From: a virus
DNA length: 58,369 bases
Direction: 5' to 3' (one strand)
Virus record (IMG/VR): IMGVR_UViG_3300009160_000050
Coordinates: 1-58,369 of that record
The position numbers and the translations under genes are program-made. Shown here one piece after another: positions 11,901-20,092 of this stretch. The notes under the pieces were generated by a model, which saw nothing but the letters and a program-made list of their open reading frames with translations, was not told the DNA's origin and searched no databases. Position 1 is the stretch's first letter; every line of letters begins with the position of its first letter.

Positions 11901-14465
11901 ACTGATTTTGCATTACGCTCTAAGATAATTCCATATATCACTAAATGGGGAATCAAAAATGGACTTGATTCTCGCGATAATCCATATCGATTAAATACTG
12001 AAATTGTGTTTGGTAGAAATAATTTTTCACCTGACCATACAGATCGTTCTCAAAATCCAGATAACTTTACCCACGAGTGGTTTTATATAGAGAGCAAATT
12101 TAATTATGTAGATGCGCTAGAATCAATAAAACAAAATACATATTATTTTGATACACCGTTTGATCTTACTCAATTATTAAGCGACCCAGAATATTTTATC
12201 AATTATTTTACTTATTCACCACAGTTTGGAACAGATACTAATGGTGAACCGATTGACGTTGCTAGTGCACAATTTAGATATTCAAATATCTTTAAAAATG
12301 CCGCAGGTCAATATGAAACTTTCTTTAAAGGCTTTAAAGTCTTATTTAAAGACGTACATGATTCCGCTGTGCTTGGTGAAGACGGAAAACCTGTTGCAAA
12401 AAAGGAAACTTCTAGATTTGATAATTATAAATTTAGCTGTATCTTAAAACCAGTAAAAGAAGATTTTTTCAATCGTACTCAACCTCCTATAAGTTTTAAA
12501 TTTATTGAGCACAAAGACTATAAGTTTATTGTGCTCGTAATTGAGATAGCAATAGGATCAATTGATGATATTGGCGCTTGGTGGTTAGGAGATTTTCCTC
12601 CAGGCTTCTATATTCCTCGACAAAGACTCGTTAGTGGCGATCCTGCAGTAGTTTCCACATCAACCAATGTACACTGGGCAACCAGCGCATTCTCTAATTT
12701 TGAAACTATCTATGGAGATTACAGAATCAAGTTTGACCAAGTAGACGGTGTCGACATATCAAACATTAATCATAACTTACTCTATTCGCTAAAGAATAAA
12801 AAATATAATATTCGACTAGATAATTTTTCAAACATTAAATTATCATCTCAGCTAGGATTAGCAGTTGGTGGTATCGAATTTTTAACTTCAACTAACGGAA
12901 CTATTAAGAAGAGCGAAATTGCACAAATTACAAATTATCCAGACTCGCTATCTGATGAGTTTACTCCAACCTCAAACTTGGGATTATTTGCAATGAAGAA
13001 TATGTCAAGTGGAGTATTTTATATTATTGATCAGACTCAAGCACTAGTTCCAACTAACTCAAATCCAATTGATGCTGCACTCGATGATAAACTTATTTTT
13101 AACTTAGATATTACTACGCCATCTAGTGATTTAAGCCTAGTTACTCTAGTTGCAGGCCCACCATACACTACAATCTATCAGACTCTTCCGTTGTCTACTG
13201 GTTTTGCTGCTACTATACGAAATTATTACTCTTTCTTTGTAATCGGAGGTGGTAAAAATTACTTTGAAAAATTATTCCAAAAGCTTTCTTTTTCAAAGTT
13301 TAAAAGCTATGTAAATTCTCTTGATCCAATTATTAAATTTGAATCATACTCACTAGATTCAAATGGAGTGAGTCAATTAGCCACAAATCCTAGATACTAT
13401 ATTGAAGTGCCAGACATTTCTCATGTTCAACTTACTAGTCAAATTATTGTTAACTCTGATATTGATACTCCAACTCAATTTTCTTTTGACAAAGAAATAG
13501 GATACCAGTACGAGCAAGCAGCTCTAAATAATGTAATCGAATTTAATAGATATAAAGGAGAATATGAACCGCTCGTAAAAGACGTACTCTATTGCAAATC
13601 TAATTTCAAGTTTTTCAAAAATAAGATTAACGACTTAAAATTAAGTAACGTTCGTTTAAATTCTCAAATTAGTGAGCTTTTAACCCTATCTAACTTTAAT
13701 CATATTAAAGTTTCAGATACAAAGATTTTAGACCTCGAATCAGACTCTAAGTATACTCCAATTTATCCTAAGATTGGAGAAGTTGCAATCGGTCAAGCTG
13801 ATTACTTCTTACTAAATAGTAACTGGGATTGGGGCTTCCATCATAAATATTCTAGCAAAACAGTCTATTCTCCAGTATCTGGAGCACTACGCGTAGAAGA
13901 GGACGAAAACTTCCTTGGTAAAATCCTGATCGTGCCAAATACTATTAACTTAGAACAGTTTACTATTACTACTCTTACACCTAACCAAAAGTTAGAGGAC
14001 GTAGATTTAACACAAATTGAAATGGTAGTAAAAGAAAACGAGTTGCAAGTAGACGGATACCTTAACTTAAACAATGCAATCACGACCTACTTGCTAAATG
14101 ATGGAATTGAACAAAAGTTTAACCAATACCTAGTTGACTCTAGCGCCTACATTGGAAACTATGGGTCGATCCAAGAATACGTTAAAGATTATATTAAGAT
14201 TAATATTTTAAAATTATATGACATAACTACTGCAGACTTTTTTAGTAAAAGAGATGCTAAACTATTTTCTACAAGCAAAGTAAAAAATTCTAATACCGTT
14301 TCCTTTGATTTCTTAACTGACGCTCAGCGAGTTAAACTAGGATATTCAGAGTTTAAGAATGTACAAATAAATAAATCAGAACGACTCATACTCAAATTCA
14401 GTATTCCAAAATCAAATGATGCCGGATTAAGTATTAGTCCAACGATAAAAATTAAATTCATCTAA
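8901..14465 (+). CDS. Giant virion structural protein, 1854 aa
   Basis: This is the largest gene in the window. The N-terminus (SFQLVRTNPKLTGNIKLT, residues 16-33) is followed by a long aromatic-rich region with many Tyr/Phe/Asp loops. Residues about 400-455 contain the TVTVTSVTPHGYATDDLI signature of a small beta module often inserted in phage tail proteins (the HGL/HGY loop). No transmembrane segment or catalytic motif is evident. The size and position, between other giant virion genes and just before a collagen-like fibre, suggest a peripheral baseplate or tail appendage scaffold. I have the impression that similar N-termini occur in other Bacteroidota phages, but this was not checked. Confidence 0.65.
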   Translation: MATDLQYTKTLSPESSFQLVRTNPKLTGNIKLTLNEAGDMWLDSIKANLELAKDDYSRFPIDITQSLAANVYQFFKNGETPNEIIFGLTEGVDATKTSKDYKDQYDFSNYFSGVKYFPSNKYDERLSYFAPLYLKKEIPKYFVILKIKDPLNDPINISKSNFENGQSRADYLIGLFKDASIIKTFDLSENSKPGKFIRDYLNNKNFPISPLTVSFEEDEFTTWNGIVVNSGTLGNRGELLYSQYKSSTPLKFFEENITKGFERNGVIFPNILNLEFIFDDDTSENYDFNRYLGLYVNSIELSELDIDLERMYNERAIWLNTPRLRRPYLESEETTLAQTNTDGVVVPYKNLNFNMTEFEDIFSDSETLYFNYLTDKDNRLYLPKLEQPYSVDLSADLSVDLVGGGTTVTVTSVTPHGYATDDLIIITSSVTGLTGSYFITKVSDTQFTYLNSTVTASVTGSAATAIGVGKMILSNTNVDVANFFGPSNNLFLQDKGFGSNSAGFSYGVIKVKTNLSNLDEIKFYHPNGTNVDTVGKYDYFTAATGYSLTLNPGEYYAYNDYENIVGHDVFYFNPVGLANEVATAIAGCFNSLRNRTVTAYAYDEYVFIKCAAAGDFDSLHKLKFTSPSAQYSSVEIDETGGTQLVGTYFQFKGGSKATNNRLVIDRDHLAKIDQELDNLLVKTNGSWSKIKKTSGYVDLITEENLTSIKAKKSAIDNFLNKMVVTLENEESPNIQYGDFIMRKKFRPEFGLISLFPIKDIDFDFYTSGYLNFPLIDLYQYYYIPSDYPLLEPGTQYICINSGTGIINDPTMQATSTTAINLSAILSLSIVTVNVGTATTYGFANAFQTIQVQYDAENYFYGTVNTYNPLTGDLLLDVANSLTQVKYTSATALSSWTIFQIAAPTISSGGFFPFKVNQTCSYSNLVGFPVVSYSSGTAVYNPLTYPIHDENSELKNFPGFSILKDPAKVIAADLSDEYTIKTKYTNGLTNTEYDFYKENEATDFALRSKIIPYITKWGIKNGLDSRDNPYRLNTEIVFGRNNFSPDHTDRSQNPDNFTHEWFYIESKFNYVDALESIKQNTYYFDTPFDLTQLLSDPEYFINYFTYSPQFGTDTNGEPIDVASAQFRYSNIFKNAAGQYETFFKGFKVLFKDVHDSAVLGEDGKPVAKKETSRFDNYKFSCILKPVKEDFFNRTQPPISFKFIEHKDYKFIVLVIEIAIGSIDDIGAWWLGDFPPGFYIPRQRLVSGDPAVVSTSTNVHWATSAFSNFETIYGDYRIKFDQVDGVDISNINHNLLYSLKNKKYNIRLDNFSNIKLSSQLGLAVGGIEFLTSTNGTIKKSEIAQITNYPDSLSDEFTPTSNLGLFAMKNMSSGVFYIIDQTQALVPTNSNPIDAALDDKLIFNLDITTPSSDLSLVTLVAGPPYTTIYQTLPLSTGFAATIRNYYSFFVIGGGKNYFEKLFQKLSFSKFKSYVNSLDPIIKFESYSLDSNGVSQLATNPRYYIEVPDISHVQLTSQIIVNSDIDTPTQFSFDKEIGYQYEQAALNNVIEFNRYKGEYEPLVKDVLYCKSNFKFFKNKINDLKLSNVRLNSQISELLTLSNFNHIKVSDTKILDLESDSKYTPIYPKIGEVAIGQADYFLLNSNWDWGFHHKYSSKTVYSPVSGALRVEEDENFLGKILIVPNTINLEQFTITTLTPNQKLEDVDLTQIEMVVKENELQVDGYLNLNNAITTYLLNDGIEQKFNQYLVDSSAYIGNYGSIQEYVKDYIKINILKLYDITTADFFSKRDAKLFSTSKVKNSNTVSFDFLTDAQRVKLGYSEFKNVQINKSERLILKFSIPKSNDAGLSISPTIKIKFI

Positions 14466-14467
14466 AG

Positions 14468-17400
14468 ATGCCAATTAGAATAAACCTAAAAGAACTTTTT
14501 CCTGCTGATGCTCAAGAGATAACAGTAGATAAACTAAATTTTAACTTCAACAAGCTACTTGAACTTGGTATTGGAGAGCAAGGATTAAGAGGATTCTCTG
14601 GCGTCCAAGGTTCACCTGGACCTGGAGGTATTCCTGGTCCAACTGGCATTAGAGGTAATGCTTGGTTCCTGGATTCAGTATACGATCCAAATACCCTAAC
14701 TTTTACTGAACCTTTAATCGATGGAGATTTTTACCTAGATTCAACCACTTTTACGGTATGGCAATACAATGGCGCTACTTGGGATTTTGTATTTGACCTT
14801 ACTGCAATTATTAATTCATACTTAGCTGCATCACCTTCTCCTTTTTCTAGAGGATTAGGTATTGGTACACCAAAGGATGAACGATTTATTGTTTTTGGTC
14901 GTCGCGATGACAATATAAATGATAGTTCATTCGGTCAATCAAATAGTGCAAATAATGACGTGCTCTTCTTAAATAACTTTAATGAAGATGTACTAGCGGC
15001 ATTAATTCCTCCCGGATTTGATTATGGTCCAGCAACTAGCCCAACCGGTAGCCAGATTCCAGTCGGCGATCTTTTTACGTCATTACTTACAGTATACGTC
15101 GATCACCGAAATGGTATTCCAGGCAGATATCACCTAGAGTTTGGTGAATTGTATGAAGATAATACAGTTCCTGATCCTAACCCAATTTTAACTCAGGTTA
15201 CTCAAAACTTTAAAATGAAGTATCTTCGTGAGCAATCACTAATTGATACTGATATCTTTAATATTGCCCAGTTTTCAGTAGACGCTCCAGACACTTTTGC
15301 AGATAGTTCTAGAGTATTCAATGCGGTATTTCAATTTGATTCACCGCGTTGGGACGGAAGTTCTGCATCTGGCAAAACCAGTTCTCTCTATTTTGGTTCA
15401 CGATATGGACTAGACGAAATTGCTGGTTCTGCAAATACTATTGAAACGGATGGTATTCTTTTTTATGATCCTGCAGGTACACTACGTACCAACATAGGTA
15501 TTGCAAAAGAATATACTATTGCAAATTTTCCAACCGAGACTGGTTACGTAACGAACGATGGAACTGACAGCTATTTTATGCTCGATCACGCTGCAAATAT
15601 TTCATCAATATTCCTAAAAAATAAGACTTTACAGGACGGCGGTAATTTTATTCAATTAGGAACAACTGCACCTCGTACAATTGATACTGCAGTTGCACCA
15701 CTGGTTCCTACGTCAAGCCATGTTTTTTCTGCAATCGTTTCAGATAATGGAACTCTATATCATGTTGGTGGAGCTAAAAATTCTACACTAACCGTTGTAG
15801 ATGGAGGTGGCGGATACATGACAAAGTATTCAATACTTAATCCAAACAAACCACTTGCTGAGTGGTCTCAAAAATTATATGGAATGACCGATAATTTCAC
15901 TGTTGGTCTACCTGACTGCAGTAATACTTATCCATATCCACAATATCAAGGCTCAGATTACCCAATTCTTTCTAGTGTAGCAGATATGGCAATTGCTGGA
16001 GAAACAATGTATTTAGTAAACAACCAGTGTACCTTGCTTACTGCAAATTACTCAGACTTTAGTTCCTATTATTACCGTACCTATTTTCAAATATTAAAAT
16101 TAAATAGTATTGGCGAAACCGCACCAACTAGGCTTTCTAGATTAGGTTATGGAGAAACTGCAGGTACTGAAACTTTTCCTGTTTATGAAGACGATCCGTC
16201 AGAATTAAATTGTGCTTGGAGAATTAAGCTCAATGGTAATACTGCAATTGTTGCACGAAACGGTCTTCCTTGGGGAACAAATATCGTTACTCCAATGGGA
16301 GGTGCTTCAGGCTATATTTCAATGGCAACCGATAAACCATATACTGGAGGACTTGCTGCAATTGATATTACGGATCCTGCTAATCCAGTTATTATAGAAA
16401 ATGTAGACCTACCACTAAAAACCAGTCAAGAGGATATTTCTTCAATCCTAGATATTACAATCAATGATAATAAATTATATGCATTGACAGTTCGTCAGTC
16501 TATGGTGCCACTGATCACCAATACAGTATACTGGGGAGTTTTCATGGATGTATATGATATTTCTGGATTATCTAGTCCTACTTCAGTTCGCAGTTCTCGA
16601 ATGGTATGGTTTGGTCGCTCAGGTACCGCTATTGATGCAAACGTAGCACTCACAGATATTCAATGGAAGGCTAAGTCTAAATATGGTGCAATTGCAGCAA
16701 ATGACAAATACGTCTTTACTGGATACAGGGATAAAATAACTATTTATAATGCTTATCCTGGCACAAAGGTCCAAGCATATTGGGATCCAGCCGAGTGTCA
16801 ATACAACTACTCTCAAATTTCACCAACCGTGACACTAGACTTTGGAGGAAATCCTCAAGGTTGGGGCGGTAAAGAAATTTATGACATTAAGGTTCACGGA
16901 AACAGCTTATATGTATTAGCAAAAGCAGTTGACTTTGGAGGGGCTCGATACTTTGTGTTTAAGTACGATATCTCTGGAGGTTTATCCAATACTACTAGTT
17001 CCATTCCAAATGGAATCATTAAAGTTTGGCAAAAAGAGCTTTCTGCTCCTTGTTACAGATTTGAAATTATTGGTAAACATATTTATGCTCCTTTAACTTC
17101 AACTTCAGATAGTGACACAGGGTTACCATCATTAGATACTCTTGAATTTGATGGAATTTACACAAGCGGGGCGCATATTGAATCCTTACGTGCAGACAAA
17201 GCGGTAGTTGTTGGACCTGCGGAAATTGGTACTGACCTGAAAGTTAATAATAACTTACAGGTTGGTGGAGACTCTCTAATCAGCGGTAACTTATCTGTGA
17301 GCGGTAATTTAGAAGGTAATTTGACCCACGTGATAGTGAATCAGACTGCAAACCAGACATTTATATCAGATCTATTTACAACTAATTACGTTTCATTTGC

Positions 17401-17872
17401 CACAAAAGAGTTAGATACACTTAGCGAATTTACAGTAACAGGACCAGCAATCAATCGAGTATTTACTGCAAAAAATTCTGGTGTATATCAATTTAATTAT
17501 ACTACACGTTGGACTGCTGACACAGCGCTACAATTAGCTACATGTATAATTACGGCAGTCCTTAATGTGACTCCAAATACTTCCCTTGCTGCATCAGTTT
17601 CGCCATATACTAAATTACTTCATTTTACATATGAACTCGATGATTTAACTATACTTGGAACATCATTTCCTGGAGGAAGCACACCTAGCGATGACCTTAC
17701 GATATCTACTGGCAGTAAGGTTGGTATACGAACTCTTTCTGGAAACACTTCAATTTACCTTAATGAAGGAGACAAAGTAGGAATCGTAATGGGTTGGGTC
17801 GGTGGAGATTTAGGCGGTGACGTTGATTTAATCCTAGACGCCGTTGAACTTACTATCTCTAGACTAATTTAA
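14468..17872 (+). CDS. Tail fibre with collagen-like stalk, LVIVD-type propeller repeats and C1q-like tip, 1134 aa
   Basis: Residues about 37-62 are Gly-X-Y collagen-like repeats (LRGFSGVQGSPGPGGIPG and on). A large central part shows repeats such as GLAAIDITDPANPVIIENV (near 625) and DVYDISGLSSPTSVRSS, typical of LVIVD beta-propeller blades. Near residues 905-955 a short NNNLQVGGDSLISGNLSVSG repeat resembles a triple beta-helix shaft. The last 180 residues (GVYQFNYTTRWTAD ... SIYLNEGDKVGIVMGW) look like a C1q/TNF-type trimeric jelly roll. This order is what one expects of a host-binding fibre: stalk, body, shaft, tip. It starts 2 bases after the preceding stop. Domain calls are by eye; receptor binding is inferred. 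Confidence 0.75.
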   Translation: MPIRINLKELFPADAQEITVDKLNFNFNKLLELGIGEQGLRGFSGVQGSPGPGGIPGPTGIRGNAWFLDSVYDPNTLTFTEPLIDGDFYLDSTTFTVWQYNGATWDFVFDLTAIINSYLAASPSPFSRGLGIGTPKDERFIVFGRRDDNINDSSFGQSNSANNDVLFLNNFNEDVLAALIPPGFDYGPATSPTGSQIPVGDLFTSLLTVYVDHRNGIPGRYHLEFGELYEDNTVPDPNPILTQVTQNFKMKYLREQSLIDTDIFNIAQFSVDAPDTFADSSRVFNAVFQFDSPRWDGSSASGKTSSLYFGSRYGLDEIAGSANTIETDGILFYDPAGTLRTNIGIAKEYTIANFPTETGYVTNDGTDSYFMLDHAANISSIFLKNKTLQDGGNFIQLGTTAPRTIDTAVAPLVPTSSHVFSAIVSDNGTLYHVGGAKNSTLTVVDGGGGYMTKYSILNPNKPLAEWSQKLYGMTDNFTVGLPDCSNTYPYPQYQGSDYPILSSVADMAIAGETMYLVNNQCTLLTANYSDFSSYYYRTYFQILKLNSIGETAPTRLSRLGYGETAGTETFPVYEDDPSELNCAWRIKLNGNTAIVARNGLPWGTNIVTPMGGASGYISMATDKPYTGGLAAIDITDPANPVIIENVDLPLKTSQEDISSILDITINDNKLYALTVRQSMVPLITNTVYWGVFMDVYDISGLSSPTSVRSSRMVWFGRSGTAIDANVALTDIQWKAKSKYGAIAANDKYVFTGYRDKITIYNAYPGTKVQAYWDPAECQYNYSQISPTVTLDFGGNPQGWGGKEIYDIKVHGNSLYVLAKAVDFGGARYFVFKYDISGGLSNTTSSIPNGIIKVWQKELSAPCYRFEIIGKHIYAPLTSTSDSDTGLPSLDTLEFDGIYTSGAHIESLRADKAVVVGPAEIGTDLKVNNNLQVGGDSLISGNLSVSGNLEGNLTHVIVNQTANQTFISDLFTTNYVSFATKELDTLSEFTVTGPAINRVFTAKNSGVYQFNYTTRWTADTALQLATCIITAVLNVTPNTSLAASVSPYTKLLHFTYELDDLTILGTSFPGGSTPSDDLTISTGSKVGIRTLSGNTSIYLNEGDKVGIVMGWVGGDLGGDVDLILDAVELTISRLI

Positions 17873-17885
17873 AAAATAGAAAAAC

Positions 17886-18221
17886 ATGAGCAATATATCA
17901 CATACACTAAAAGCAATCCGGTCAATTAATAATAAGGCAATGCCGCTCATTGATTTTACTGGAGAATTTCAAGATGATAAATTCGTACTTCTCTCTTGGA
18001 ATACTGAAAAATTGGGACCTGCTCCAACTCAAGAAGAAATTGATGCAGCAATTGCTACAGTTACTGAAGATATTCGATTAAATGGGTATAAAGAACTAAG
18101 AAAACGAGAATATCCTCCAATGACAGACTATCTTGATGGGGTAGTTAAAGGAGATCAGGCTCAGATTCAAGCCTATATTGATGCCTGCCTTGCGGTAAAA
18201 GCTAAATACCCAAAGCCTTAA
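17886..18221 (+). CDS. Small fibre-associated protein, 111 aa (possible fibre accessory or chaperone)
   Basis: The N-terminus (TLKAIRSINNKAMPLIDFTGEF) resembles the first residues of the fibre encoded at 27562-29043 on the other strand (NLKAIRKLSNSS), suggesting a shared attachment module. The C-terminal half (KREYPPMTDYLDGVVKGDQ ... AVKAKYPKP) matches a short tail common in phage proteins encoded beside tail fibres. It ends the first structural operon. Its last 20 bases overlap the 3' end of the convergent gene, so the two stops are interlocked. The exact role is unknown; association with the upstream fibre is inferred from position. Confidence 0.6.
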   Translation: MSNISHTLKAIRSINNKAMPLIDFTGEFQDDKFVLLSWNTEKLGPAPTQEEIDAAIATVTEDIRLNGYKELRKREYPPMTDYLDGVVKGDQAQIQAYIDACLAVKAKYPKP

Positions 18222-19194
18222 AGGAACCTTCTCCAGAACCACTTACTTTTGCAGCAAGCTTGCGATATAAGTATTCTCCTCTAGAGTTAATGTAGGGTTC
18301 AAAGTATCTGAGCACATCTAATAGATTTGCAGAATCTTTTAATTTAAGAATTTTTGGGTCAATCTTAATCGTCTTGCTCGGTACTGACTGAATATAGTTC
18401 TTTACAAAAAATTCTCCAAACTTCTGATCCATATAGTCTGCATATGGACTATCTGCCAGCTGCGACAAGATAACTTCGCGATATTCTTCTGCATCAAATT
18501 CTCGCGCAAGGGCCGACCATTTGTAACCATTATACTTTCTAAGTTCATCCTGGTCTTTAAACTCTGCGCGTTCTCCAGCAATCGCTTTAATTTCTTCATC
18601 GGTTAGCACATAAAGTAGGTCAAAAAATGTCTTTAACGTAGGCGCCTTCATGAGATACGGGTATGCCTGTGCAGTATACCTATTCATTAGTCCAAGTCGA
18701 TAATTTCTTAAAAAATTAGGATCTTTATAATCGTTGTATGCATGTGTAATTTCATGCTGTAAAATATCAGTTAAGTAACCTTTAATTTCAGATAGGTCAA
18801 CCTTTTCTCCATGACGGTGTACTGTGAACTTACAATAAATCTCAAGCTTTACTTTTTCTCCCCTGCCTCTAACCAATCTCACTTTATTATAGTTTCTTTG
18901 ATAGTGTGCATCATAGGGAATTGGATCCTTCTGGTCGACTGCTGCAATCCGCAATATAATCATAAGTTCATCTATTGGAAAGTCACCAGCAGCCTTCTGG
19001 GAAACTTCCTGATAGGCATTATCGATTAATACGTCTTTACTAAAATTAGTAAAGCCTTTTTTAAATTTAAAGGCCGCGTATCGTTCAAGATCAGCCATTA
19101 TCTTTTTCTCAGCAATAGTAGCATACTCAGCTACAGTATTAGAAAAGCCTCTGGCTTCTAATATAAATTGATTAAATCCTTTAAGCATTTTCAA
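18202..19194 (-). CDS. Putative capsid-packaged zincin-like metallopeptidase, 330 aa
   Basis: The N-terminus MKMLKGFNQFILEA aligns with the T4 capsid-targeting peptide (MKTYQEFIAEA) over the YxxFIxEA core and ends in the LxE signature cut by T4-type prohead proteases. A HEITH motif (residues 147-151, within DILQHEITHAYND) matches the HExxH zinc site of metallopeptidases; the third ligand is not obvious. The body is basic and helical, with no membrane segment. It overlaps the upstream reverse gene by 14 bases and the convergent forward gene by 20. I infer a protein packed in the head, matured by proteolysis and perhaps ejected with DNA. Peptidase activity is plausible but unproven. Confidence 0.55.
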   Translation of the reverse strand: MKMLKGFNQFILEARGFSNTVAEYATIAEKKIMADLERYAAFKFKKGFTNFSKDVLIDNAYQEVSQKAAGDFPIDELMIILRIAAVDQKDPIPYDAHYQRNYNKVRLVRGRGEKVKLEIYCKFTVHRHGEKVDLSEIKGYLTDILQHEITHAYNDYKDPNFLRNYRLGLMNRYTAQAYPYLMKAPTLKTFFDLLYVLTDEEIKAIAGERAEFKDQDELRKYNGYKWSALAREFDAEEYREVILSQLADSPYADYMDQKFGEFFVKNYIQSVPSKTIKIDPKILKLKDSANLLDVLRYFEPYINSRGEYLYRKLAAKVSGSGEGSFKALGI

Positions 19195-20002
19195 ATTTCC
19201 ACTGGTCTAGCGTGAAAGGCATCATTTTTTCTAACCAGACATGCTGGTATAACTCTGCAATAATTAGGGGCTCAAAGTTAACCTTTTTTGCTATTCCCTT
19301 GTTTAGGAGCAGAGTGTCCTTTACTGTTTTAGCTACAAGTCTCTCGTCCTCGTCTTCTTGAATAACTACAAAGCAGACATTCTTTTTACTGGACAGGTTT
19401 TTGAGTTTTAGATCTTCGAGTCTTTCTATCTCGTCGCTAACTGCGTTCTTTTTAATTTCAGGCACAGTAATTGTTCTCACCTTTGAAAAAGTATAACCAA
19501 AGTTTCTTTTTCGGTCTTCGTTAAACTTCCATACTTGATACGCAGTTGTGCCTAACCTGTTGGTTACTACAAATATCTCTTTTTCAAGATGGATCTTTTC
19601 ATTCATGTGGAAAAGTTTAATCTTTCCAAGTATATCGAGATGAACCTTCATGTAGTCAATAATTAGGTTTAAAAACACATAGTTTGCATTCTTAAAAATG
19701 TCAGCAGTCTCTTCCGGCAGGTCATATAGCTTTTTTAAGTCATCCTGAATCTGTTTAATTCTTTCGTTTTTCCAGATCTCTTTAAATTTAGCAGTAAAGA
19801 TATTGCCATTTACTGCCAAGTTATTTAGGTTAAGCATATGGAACATGACCTCGTAAAAACGGTCAATATTATCAGCTTCAATTTCTTTCTTGTATTTTAG
19901 ACTTGCATCTAATAGCACATAGTTAAAATACTCCGCATCTAGGTAGGTTCCTTTGGTAATCCAAAGTGGGTCTAATATAAATTCTTTCTTCACGTGAGTC
20001 AA
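19181..20002 (-). CDS. Hypothetical protein, 273 aa
   Basis: A soluble, Lys/Glu/Leu-rich, mostly helical protein with no motif I recognise. The longest reading frame starts at a TTG (20002); a GTG three codons in (19993), giving MKKEFILDPLW, is an equally good start. The 3' end overlaps the metallopeptidase-like gene by 14 bases, so the two form a coupled reverse-strand pair driven from the divergent region 20003-20092. The pairing with a putatively packaged protein hints at a shared role (inhibitor, chaperone or co-packaged factor), but nothing in the sequence shows this directly. Confidence 0.6.
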   Translation of the reverse strand: MTHVKKEFILDPLWITKGTYLDAEYFNYVLLDASLKYKKEIEADNIDRFYEVMFHMLNLNNLAVNGNIFTAKFKEIWKNERIKQIQDDLKKLYDLPEETADIFKNANYVFLNLIIDYMKVHLDILGKIKLFHMNEKIHLEKEIFVVTNRLGTTAYQVWKFNEDRKRNFGYTFSKVRTITVPEIKKNAVSDEIERLEDLKLKNLSSKKNVCFVVIQEDEDERLVAKTVKDTLLLNKGIAKKVNFEPLIIAELYQHVWLEKMMPFTLDQWKFENA

Positions 20003-20005
20003 GTA

Positions 20006-20022
20006 TTTTTATTATTTATTTT
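20006..20022 (-). promoter_or_regulatory. Late-promoter-like box for the reverse gene pair
   Basis: Read on the minus strand this is AAAATAAATAATAAAAA, a close match to the box repeated before many units in this window. It lies just before the 20002 start and is back to back with a plus-strand copy 40 bases away, marking a divergent promoter region. Confidence 0.5.
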
Positions 20023-20060
20023 ACTACAGGTTGAATATCAGTTTAGTTTAGTATTGACAA

Positions 20061-20073
20061 ATAAATAATAAAA
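20061..20073 (+). promoter_or_regulatory. Late-promoter-like box for the 20093 operon
   Basis: ATAAATAATAAAA lies about 20 bases before the ATG at 20093. It is the same motif as at 37408, 51841 and 56579, and similar to the T4 late -10 element TATAAATA. Confidence 0.5.
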
Positions 20074-20092
20074 AGTAAATAGCGACAGTAGA

